A stretch of DNA of 64,000 bases from NCBI GenBank assembly GCA_900617975.1, contig UZAE01012080.1, forward strand, positions 1 to 64,000. Direction: 5' to 3'. The notes beneath the pieces are model-generated. The model was given only the letters and a program-made list of their open reading frames with translations, searched no databases and was not told the origin of the DNA. Origin of the DNA: Rodentolepis nana (taxonomy: Eukaryota; Platyhelminthes; Cestoda; Cyclophyllidea; Hymenolepididae). A program made the translations under genes and the position numbers. This document shows positions 37,302 to 49,300 of the stretch, in pieces; position 1 is the stretch's first letter, and each line of letters begins with the position of its first letter.

Positions 37302-40300
37302 ATGGAAAACTTTGTACTATACGATGAAATTTGCTCATTTGATGAGCAAGCGATTTACAAAGCGCGGAGGAAAGGAACTATTAACTTTTTAGCTATCTCA
37401 TGCATTGATAAGAAAAAGAGAACTCACGTAACCAACCATGTTCGTTTAATTCGAGCATTAAAACATGAAACAATTTTAAAATTTTACGAATGGTACGAGA
37501 CAAGTAACCATTTGTGGGTTGTTATGGATTTATGCACTGGGGGAACACTTGATCGCATGCTTCGTGAAGATAAACTATTTCCTGAAAATGCGATTGTGGA
37601 AATCGGTCTTCAACTTGTCTCTGGACTACAGTTTATTCATTCATCGGGAGTCATTTTTGCTGATTGGTATCCAACAAGGGTAAAGCCCTTTTCTAATTTC
37701 TCATTAATATAGATATTTCTTGACGGCTATGGAAATATTAAATACTTTGATTTCTCCTATTCTCGTCTTGAGAATGAAAAGTCTTCAGATATACTTTCTT
37801 CTACTACAAGTGAAAATTTTAATTTTGACGGGCTATCTCATTCTGCTCTCGCATATACAGCCCCTGAAATTATTGGAGGAATGCGAGCGACTAAAATATC
37901 TGATGTCTGGGGTTTGGGTTGTATTTTCTTTCGTATGTTCTTCGGTATCACTCCTTTCTCCTCACAGCTTTCTTCACATGTAAGTATCGCTATATTTTCC
38001 ATCCTGATTTGTTGTTATGTGCATTTATTTTCCAAGTTTCTTTCCCATAGCTTATAAATATGATTGTATCTCGAGATATTGAAATTCCCATTCAATGTAC
38101 GCGAGAACCTAGCAAAGAACTATGGTCGCTTTTATATGCGATGCTTACAAAGGATCCAAGTAACCGTATTGTTCTTAAAGATGTTGCCAAACATCGCTTT
38201 TGGAACCTAAATTCGCAATCCGAAAGTGGTAATCAAATGACGTTTTCTGAAGACATTCTTGATCCCATCAACAGGCCCAAGTTTGTAGGTTCATATTTGC
38301 TTGCATTTTATCCTATTTAATTATTTTACCTCTTCGGGTAAATGTTTCACTTCATAATTTAGAAGTATTTTTATTGTTTTGATATGCATTGATAGATACT
38401 TCTCGATAGGGAGCATTTAAAATGTTTTTTAGTTATCCTTAATCTTGGTATTTTGATATTTTAATCCTTATCGGAATGTTTGGTTCATGTTTCTTATTTT
38501 GAAGGTAATAACTATATGTTCTTTACTTTGAATCTAATTATAGTTTTTTATTTGTTTTCAAAGACGTCTTCCCAATCATCCGATATCGATCTTGCAGACG
38601 GAATGAATGCGAGAACTCAAACTATAATGGAAACTTCTGTTATGGTAGTGCTTTCAATGTGTTCACTTAATCTCTTTGTACGCCATAATTTAATCCATAT
38701 TTTTGGTTTCAATTCTCAGACTCTTAAACGCTCCGTTTCTATGGGCGACAACGCTTTGGCCAGTGCTGCGTTACTTCCTAATAAGACACCCAACAAAAAC
38801 AGACAGAACTCTTCAGTTACACCTAAAGCGGCATCCAAAGAAAGACTTGCTCCTACGAATGCTCCCAAAACACCTTTAGAACTGTCATCTATGGGGAATG
38901 GTCATCCAGTTGGGGATGCTAACTTCACACTTCATGCTCAAGCCTGTCCTGTTTCACTGCGACCAGAGATCTATGATCCTAGAAATCCAAGTAGCGCTAG
39001 CAACTTGGCTAGTACCACGGCCAGTAGTAATGACGATATTAGCTGCCGGAGTAATTCGAATACTTTTACCTCGCCGGTAGAGTCGAATAAGAAAGGTTTC
39101 TTTGAGTCTAATGATAGTCTATATGCTCCTCTTTCGCCTATGCCTACTGAAGACAGAATGACAAAGAGCGAATACGTTTTTAGAAATTCAGGTAAATATC
39201 CCCTTCACTTCCTTGCATTTTTATATGTTACTGTATTTTGACAGCGTATTTTTTCATTAGATACCTCTAGCAGGTTTGGAAGTTCCCGTATTCCCCATAA
39301 CTCCGCAGGTGATACCAATTCTTCTCTCGTAACTCCACAAACTCGGGCTCGAATTGCTCTAATCTATCCTTGGGGTGATGACAATTCAAGTCTTCCACAG
39401 GAGTCAAACCTCCTTGCATCACTTATCTCTAATGATTCAAATAAACTTTTCGTGTCAAATGACTTAGAGGAGTTTAGCACAATTGATAGTGGGGTGAATG
39501 ATTCATTTCCACTTAAGTCTCATCCTACCTATGTGTCTCAACCTCTTGGTGATTACAAAAAGTGGGCACAAAGCCAACCTAAAGCAGATCTCCAATCCCT
39601 TTTTGGCATCCCGATTTTATCCCCATCAACTGTTGAGGCGTTAAGCAAGGAAGCTATCAATAGTCACTCATCTCAATTGCTTAATCTCTTATCGGATTTC
39701 ACGATATTTCAAGATCCAAAGAACCGGCCTTCCATCTTTCTTAGCTATGTTGCTTGGTTTCTCGCTGTAACTACCTTAGAAAGCGGGAAAAACGATGCAG
39801 ATAAAATGTTGAGAATCAGCTATTTTTTGTCTGCAGCATTTTCCTTACTGAAACTCGATTCAATATCCGCTATTGTGAAAACATGGCTTTGCAGGATAAT
39901 TGGTTTGCTGGTTTACTGTTCATCTATCTTAATGCAACATGACTACTCGAATCATTTTCTTCATTCTCTGATCTCAGAAATTGCGCCTTTTTTGCCGGCA
40001 TTATTGACAACTCTTGTAGATATCCTCCGAGAGCCGGCATTCAAGGGCGTTTTCCCACTAAAGCAATCAGGTGTTGCCACGTTGGGGGAGATTATAATCT
40101 GTGAAATGTGCATTTGCAGTCGGGTACTGCAAGATCCCGTGGCTTTCAATGATCTCAGTCCTCTCGGTTACGATGTAACGAAGGATCAATGGCAATCAGC
40201 TATTCTTCGAATTATCCGTTCACTTTCTCGTGCGGGAACTGCCCCCGGTAGTAATCAGTACTCTCCTCGTAATTACTCTAGTCCTGCTTCCGCAAAGATT

Positions 40301-43300
40301 TCTGATAGAAGTAACTCGAGCACAAAGTCATCAACTTCCTCACCTGCGACTGAAGATACTGTTCGATTAGCAGCTGCTAAAACTCTAAATGAAATCATTG
40401 TAGTTGCGCTCGGACACAAACTGATGCGAATTCTACAGCATCTGGATGTACAGAAGTTGGATAGAGTCCACCCCGGTGTTCAGTTGGCCCTTCGATTATC
40501 ATCCTCACTCAGTTCGTTCTTCGACTGTCTACTTACTTCTGAAACGATTAGTCGAGTTTGGTCTGATGGTATTATTAGTTGCGGTGGAACAAGCAACGGT
40601 TTGACTGAGGCTAGAACACTTGGTTCTGGTGCACAAATAAAAAATTCTTTTGTACAACAAGTTGCTTATGCATCTTGCAGTGCTCTAAGTGGTCTAATTC
40701 GATTACGACCTTCACTCTTTATGTGCGGTTTGGTTGATAGGAGTGGCAGCACGACATTCATACAAAAACTCAATCCTACTATTAGTGCTAAAGAAGGTCA
40801 GACCACAGCTTTCATGGCAAGTTTCAAAAAATAGCGGGTTAATGCAATCCGCCATTAATAAACTGTACTGAATTGATAATCTTGGTTGATTTGTAGGCTT
40901 GTCTACTGTCGGCAACAGCTACAGGTCTACTTCTCCCTCTTGCCTTTCATAATAAACCTCTTGGCCAATCCTTTCTACGCATCGGGATGAAATCAGGAAC
41001 TCCTGCAGCATGTAGGCGGTTCCTTACCAACTCGAAGTTCATGGCCTCAATAATGCGACAGTTGGAGTCTCCCCATGTAATGCTTCGAGCCAAGTCTTAC
41101 TTGCTAGTCTCAGCAGCATTAGATTCATCATCGGGTTGTAGTGATACATTGATTACAGCTTGTGAGGCTCGGCTTCCCTCGTGCCTGGAGAGAGATCTAC
41201 GTATGACAAATCTGCACTACACTCCTCAAACTACCTACGATGATGATGGAGTGCTAATTCTTGAAGAAGAACACAAGGACCATAAAATTGCCTCCATGCC
41301 TCTGGGATTGCAATACCTTGGAATTTGTGTCAAACATCTCTCTGATCTACTGGTTGAAAGCCTTATTCCTAATATCTGCAGTCAGGTACGTTGATACTTA
41401 TAAAGTCATGGGTTTAGATTTGTTTTGGATTAAGGTTACCAAGTTTGTTAATTTTTATCGTTTAAGCGTTTGGTTTGGGAGTTAATTGATTTTGATTATA
41501 CTAAACGAAATCTAGCTATTTGGAGGCGATAATTATAGAACTGCTATTCTGTTTTATCAAGTTGTAAGCCTGGTTATCTAAACCTCGATTTTGGTGTCAA
41601 TAACAAATTTCAAGTTTCGAGGGGGTCACGAAATTATTATTAAGTCATAATGCAAGTTAGAGCACTTCTTCTAATTTATTTATTGGTAATTAGCTTGAAG
41701 TTATGGGTTAATTTTTATTACTCATAAAAACAATTAAGCGGAAGAATTTTATACTATTTCTTCACATAGGAGACACAGGAAAAATAAGTTGGCTAAATAT
41801 TGACCAAGAATTAACTTGAATGAAGTTGTTATTTACTACAATTGCTTTGGGTAACAAGACACTAGTTTTCTACCACAGCTAAGTGCTCAATTGTGGCTAT
41901 TTTTGTTACTTATTTGTGATCAAATTGATAATTCTAATTGATTGCGCATATTTAAAAATTGTGAATAATTAAATGGAATTCACGAATGTTGGATAAATCG
42001 ACACGTAGAATGCGTAAGTGCGGGTTATATGCATTTGCATATGACGAAAGAAGACCAAGCAAAATGACAAGGGCTAGAATGAGGAGCTTAAATTGACTTA
42101 TAGGAAATCGATTAAACCAAGGAAGCTAATGAATAGCGAAAGTCGAAATTTGCGTCCAGATCACTGACTGCACACCGATCAATGTGAATCTTCGATTTAG
42201 CACAAGTATACGTCTTTTTACATAATGCATTATACATTTTGTAGGTTGCCATAGCAATTGGAGCATGTGTTCCACAATCAGGAACCCGATCAAAGGCGGT
42301 TACAGTTGCAACATCCAAGACACCGTCAAAAATGACTCTGAGTACCTATCAAGATCGACCAAAGCGGAATATATCATCAGCTGGAGGTGTTCATAAACCC
42401 GAAGTGGGGCAAACCGCCCGGCAGTCTTCTACCAATTCAACACATGGAATTTCTCTGAAAACTTGTCTTCCCGCCTACTCATGTCTGCCCGGAATCCTAG
42501 CTTCATCTGCATCTATCAGAAACTTCCTTCTCCTTCCACCCAAAAACTCGAATCATGCCTTGAAAGATGATGGATTTTGCTTGATTCAGTTTCTGGCAAA
42601 GATTATTGAACATTGGGCTTCGTCTACCGGTAAGCATACCTTCATTTATAGTCTATAATAGTGTTTGGGTCCTCAATGTTCCAAAATCTGGTTGTATTTA
42701 TAATTTCCTATTCTTTACTCAACTTGATCGGTCTGTGTACCCCTATCACTTTCATGCTTTTGTCAGCAAATTTTATACGTTTAAATGTGAGCGCTTCTTT
42801 CCCTAATAATTATTTAGGAAATGAATTTCTCTTTGTCGGTAATTAGTATTTTGAGTTATGGCTTTCTTATCGCCTTTACCTTATTGCACTTATTGGCGAC
42901 ACCACTGGTTGTTTAAATGAGCTGCCTTAATATTACAATGATCTCACCTTTCATGTGAAATTATGGCCTTGCTTTTTTTCAATGAAGTTTCTTATAAATT
43001 AAGAAAATAAGGTTGCATATGTGGGATGTTTTCAAACTTGATTTGTTTCCCTTAAGACAGAATGATGTGCATAGTCCTGCCAAGCACCTCCTTTACAGCT
43101 TGCCATTCTCATATCAGTTGTGGCTTTATACATACCTTTACTCTTGTTCATTCTGGCGTCCTATAGCTGAAAAGTAGTTTGATTTAGGTGAATGATTCAT
43201 TAACGCAGGAGAATCTGTTTAATTGTTAAAGTTTTACCAAGTAATATTGTTTCGTAAATTTTTGAAGTGGCTCTTTCATCTCATAAATCTTCGAGACCAC

Positions 43301-46300
43301 TGCATCAAGGTGAATTTTCTGTCCATATTTACAAGTATTTTGAGGTTGTCTTTAGCAGAGTGTGTGGTCACTAAGTTATGACTCCACTACTGGCTCCTTT
43401 GTTTTCATCCTTATGTGAACCAAGGTAAAGTTTCACTGGTGTGCACCTATTGACGTGTCATTCATCATTCAATAAGGAATGGCAGAATGCAAACCTTTCA
43501 TCGGATTGGAATCAGATTGATACTCCTTCGCCTCAAAATTGGCCTTTGAATCATTATTACTGTTCTAGGCGTTTTTCTTAATTAATAACTAATGTCATTT
43601 ACAAATGACTGCAGTTTCCCAGTAAAACCCACTTCTACTAACTCATTTTTATTAAAATTAGGATACGGTGTAGAATCTGCCCCATTTATGATATTATCAA
43701 CATTATTATGACATTTATAATTAGCACATTAGTTGACTTCGGCTTTCACGCCTGGGGGTGGGGGCAAAAAAGTCCATAATCCGGTAGTTGACCTCAAACT
43801 GCCATGACCCGGCTCTATGACATTATCAACATTGATAGGAACGAATTTCACTACACTTAAACTTCATAATTATCCCAATTTTCTATTACTTCTAAGCTGT
43901 AGAGAAAGTCAAATGCCTGTAATTGTATATGCTTCCTTATATAATAGTATGATTGTATTAAAATGCCACTCACCAGCAAAGTCATTTGGGGCCCGTGGAA
44001 GAATGAGGATGGCTAACAGAATAGTAATCATATTAAAGTACTTGCTGTCTAAAGGCCACAGAACGCAAGACAGATAGGGCTAAAAATGTTCGTACCGGAT
44101 TAATATGCTTTCGGAAATATTTATGCGTTATCTCACTTGACCATTTTCATTTTGCTTACAAATTTAATGCTCAATGATTTGGCTCACAATGTACACTTGT
44201 TGTGCCAATTCAGACGTTTCCTTCCCAGCATCTACCGATACTACTACGGCTTTGTTGGATACCTTGTACATGGTCTAAGTAATTATACTGATTTAGAGAA
44301 TTGTTCGTTCAATAGAGTACTCAAGAAGTAAAGTAGGCCAATCATCTTACTCTTGTTGAACGTATGGAATCGGGTGCTCCTGCATTCAAATTAATCTGTT
44401 AGCAAAGTTCATTCCTCTCGTAATTAGAAATCCATGTAATCAATCTTAGAGCCTACTCCTTTGCGAGTATTGAGAATATTGATGTCTTTCGCTTTATGAT
44501 AAACAGTTATAACAGTTAAAATTTAATCCGAAGTTGCCCCAACTGCTTCTTGAAATTAGTGTGCTTATCCAGTTACAGCAAGTCCTGTTCGTATTGATTT
44601 GAGAACATAGTATCTAGTCTCCTCAATTTTAAAACCGTACGATACCTTGAGCGGACAATATTTAAAGGCTTGTTTGCTTCCAACTGCCGTGCTGAAAGAC
44701 AAGACAAGTTATGGTGGTTTTGTGGGAAGGATTTACAGTTCTGACGAGGCTGTCCTGATCTTGGCTAATGTCATCCCCTTGCTAGTGTTTAACACTATTC
44801 ATGTTCTTTTATGTCATAAAATTAAATAGTCACCTTTTAACAAATACTAATTCTTCTGACTTCTACTACTATTACCCCCCCCCCTTCAAGTTATTGATCA
44901 CAAAGTCATTGGATATTTGCCAGCAATACGTGCTATCATATGATGACTTGAAGTTGTCACGCTCATCCCTGATCGCAGGCCTGTAGGCCTGGCTGCTAGT
45001 ACTTCTTAAAGGCAGTAAAAGTAAATCGGTGGAGAAAGATAAAGAATGATCACATGTGTGCGACTGTAGATTGCGCGTGCACTAGTGCTTGTTTTTTTTA
45101 CTGTGTGCATGTGTGTGCAGGGGGGGGGGGAGGTTAAATCTTTCGCACTACCACTCAACGCTCTCTCCTGCTCAAACACTCACAGAGCAGGTGTGCAGGC
45201 AGCGCACAGAGGTTTTGGTATTGACTACGGCTTGCTTGCTTGCGTATTTGAAATGTGTGTGTGTGTTCTGCTGCTGTGCTAATTTCTAATTCGCTGCGGA
45301 CTACTGCCTCTAACCTCCTCACGCATACACTCTTGCATAATACAAACTCAACTTGTGATACATTACTGCCTATCACAGAATTTAAATCAGAAATCTATCA
45401 TGTATCATTGTTAGTGCCACTATTCCTAAGAGCAAATTACCATATTTTTCAGTTTACTTTGAGCAATTGTAATCATTGCTATACTGAATTGTTTATTCCT
45501 TAAGCTGACATACACATAAGAGTTTATTCACTTTACTTGATCACAAAGCTTCGCATCGAAGATGTTAGTTGAATCAAGAAATGTATGTAGCTTTCTCTAA
45601 CGCATTTTTGATTACGTCTGTGAACTCAGCGATAATACGTCTTAATACTATAATGCCTTAATATTTATTTATTAATATCAAGTGGCAAGCGTTTTGATAA
45701 TTATCATTAGTCCTTTAGTTGACTTCATGCTTCAACTAGAGAAGGAGGAACATCAAAGTGAAAAAAGTTGAGAGGGGGAGGGACAGAAGAGTGATTCAAA
45801 GATATAAAAGAGACAGACACAAAGGTAGTAAAAAGATGAGGTGAGTACTTTGGAAGTGGTGGAATATGACATACAGTGGGGTGGTTGTAGTTTGAAGTCA
45901 GAAGTCAACTGCCAGTTATTAGACTTTTTGCCGTATGTGTATACGTTGCCCAGAGTGCACCACGTGGAGGTAAGTCTAAATATACATTGCCCAGGGTGCA
46001 CCACGGAGGTAAGTCTATTGCACACCCCATGATACCTATCATAACGCCTGCCATTTGAAAGTACGTTGTCCAGGGTGCACCACGTGGAGGTAAGTCTATC
46101 GTATTCTTAAGAATAATTGTTTAGAAAACCAGCAAGGGTTGAAAGTTGCCCAGAGTGCACCACGTGGAGGTAAGTCTATCGCACTCCCCTTACCTTAATA
46201 TATAAAGCCCATTACAGCTATTTAGATAAGCTTATTGGTCAGTCGCCTCGTCTTCAAGAAAGTTCACCATAGTCCTGTTTACCACACCTTCAGTATACCA

Positions 46301-49300
46301 TTTACTGGGTAGAGGGTAATTGTAAATGATCCTTGGTTCCCGATGTCTCTGGTTCAGAAAAGATGGAATTTTTGCGTCATTTAAATTATGATCTAGTCTC
46401 CTTTTGACATTAAGATCTCAGTGGATGGATATTTTGGGGGTTCTATGTTGATTGGCCTTAGCTATGAAGACTATTGGATGAAAATGAAACCCTACGGCGA
46501 TTTGGAAGATAAAGGTTTCAATGAAAAACAAATGATTAATTAGCTGAGTTAGGGCCAGGTAATGGGGAAGAAATGCCAAATGAATGGGGTCATACCTTGT
46601 TCTACACAAACTTCCCCTTTGATATTTATACTTGGGAAGACTGATATATTGTCTTTAAACTCTCATTCTCGCCAGGTATCTCCTCTCTATCTATTCGAGG
46701 ATCTTCCATTTAACAAGAAACCTAATTTAAGCAACGATGCAATAGCATTTCCAAAAAAAAGTTTAAAAAAAGTTGGTTTCCATATAGAAAATTCATTTGT
46801 TTTAATTAGGTGTGACTGGTGACAGTTGAAGTTCATTAGCCGATTGAGACATGAATTATCTCGGCCTCTAATGAATATTGGTTTGGAAATTCATATTTCC
46901 CATATATATTGAAGGTTTCGATCTCATCTTTGTTTATCCCCACTTCGAGGGTTTGTATCAATGCACTTAAATACTACTTCAGCAATAATTATGCGGTGTG
47001 TGTAATACGTGGGGAAGGAGTTTATACCTGTAGTTGGACGAACGGAAACAAGTGTAGTAGTGGTGGTCATTTATGAGGGTGTGGCCTCTGTTGCCAGGGC
47101 GTCGGCAGTTTCACTAATTTTCTCCTTTTCAGCTTCACCTCACAATCATACGCGTGCTTAGTTACCTATCAACATTTTTTTTCACTCTTCATAAGTTGCG
47201 TGATACATTTCCCCAAATTGGATTTGATCTGCTTATTTATCGCAAGCAAGGTAATAGTTAAACTGAGTCCTAGCCAATCTAGATCTGATTTAGTTGTTTT
47301 GAAAATTTGCCTCTATGGAACGAGGCTGCTGAATTGGAATATTTTAATTTGGCGGAGTCTCTTACGAATAACTCGCATTCTTCGTTCCATTTATTCCCAT
47401 CAGTTTTAACCCATCCTATTGGCATTTCTATTCATGGAATGTGCATCGATGAGTAGTGAATTCGCGTTCTTTGACTTACCATGTGACTACAATTAACGTG
47501 ACGCCACCGATGCACAGGGGTCTACTAAAAAATTAGTGTAAAGTTTCTTAATTAAGGCTATTTAGATGGCAGACAAGAACTTTACAGTTTCGAAAAAAAT
47601 TGTTATTTGACCTATCTAAAGCTATCTGAGATAGTGATAGTTCATCAAAATCCTCTTGCCTTGTACGTATCAGAATAACAATGTCTAAATATCTGGGTAC
47701 GTATCATTTTGAACGGACCATTCCTGACTATTCTGGATCTCGAATCACTTTCTGTTTTATGTACTAAAGGTTACCACTTTAAGGTACCTTATCAGGAGTA
47801 TTACTACTTTACGGTTATCTTCCATTTACGACATTGATTCGGTTAACTTTTTAATCCTAGTTACACAGTTGTCATTTTTTGTACCTTCCCATTTAAAAAC
47901 CACGAATGTAAGAGTTCAATAAATTTCACCTGATGAGGCTACTTCGATTAAATGACCAGAATCACTAAATATCAAAATCCAATTGATTCTCACCAATACT
48001 GGTGAAATTTTTTTGTTATCAATCTGGTCAGTAATTTCTTTACCTGCTCGTGGTTATTTTTCTCTAAAGCTCATCAGATATTACATTTTTAAAACTGCAG
48101 TTAGAATATTCTAGTCATTAATTCTGACGAAATTATTTGAAATTAGCTTAGCTTTTGATATTTCCTGTTTTTTTGTTAAAATATTTCCACATTTTGCGAT
48201 GTATATAGTTAACTATTAAATACATTCCTTTCTGAGGTGGATAATTTTACGGATGTGAAAAGATAATATTCAATTTTTGGTTGCCTCTTGATTCCTATTT
48301 TCTGTTATATTAAAATTTTACTGAAAGCCACATGGGTCATCAGCAGGCTAATAGCCAAAATGTAAACTGCTTGCAATACTTACTAAAGCCGTTTTAATTT
48401 TTTAAAATTTGTTATTGGTATTTCAACATTAATATAGTTGAGAAGTGATTTCTCATGATGACTTATCATTGGGTGTGCGATAGACTTACCTCCACGTGGT
48501 GCACCCTGGGCAACGTATACTCATACGGCAAAATAGTCTATTAACTGGCAGTTGACTTCTGACTTCAAACTACCATGACCCTACTGTATGTCATATTCGA
48601 CCACTTCTACAGTACTCATCTTACCTTTTATGCCTTTGTGTCTGTCTCTTTTACATCTGTGAATCACTCTTCTGTTCCACCTCTCGACTTTTTCACATTG
48701 ATGTTCCTTCTCCTCCCTGCGAAGCCTGAAGTCAACTAAAGGGCTAATGATAACTATCAAAACGCCTGCCATTTGAAATCAATATTTGCTTAGTTCTAAT
48801 TTAAATAATGCACATCCGATTTAGTGTATTTTGGACATATACGATGATGGAACGGAGTTTTCTTCAACACCTTCATAAATAATGCTTTCATAAAAATGAT
48901 CTAAAAAGACTGTTTTAAAATTTGTGGTATTAGCTAGTATAGTGTATGCACTCCGAAAATTGATTGGTTTAAATATCAGAATTTATGGATCTCTACGTCA
49001 ACTCAGAAGGTCTATTTCACTTATTTGAGAATAACAAGGTGTTTTTCATGATTATTGCTTAAGAGAGTCTAACATCTTAAGCACACAAGAAGTGAATTGG
49101 ATTGTTTACTAAAATGAAACGGTGACGATGTAAAATTTCCCACTTTAATTACTCCACCAAGTAGAGGTACTTAGGTCTTGTCGATCTGGATATAATCGAC
49201 TTTCCCCTATCCTCAAGTACATACCATTTTAAAAATAATCCAAATTAAAAACACTACTTTGTTGTTATCTCTTCCTTATATGTAGATCTGCACAATTTTA

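Noticed and set aside
48471..48779. Hammerhead-ribozyme core in the SINE-like repeat
   Set aside because: Flatworm retroposons can carry such ribozymes, but the nearest match (CTAATGATAAC near the 3' end) lacks the CTGATGA core and the GAAA partner.
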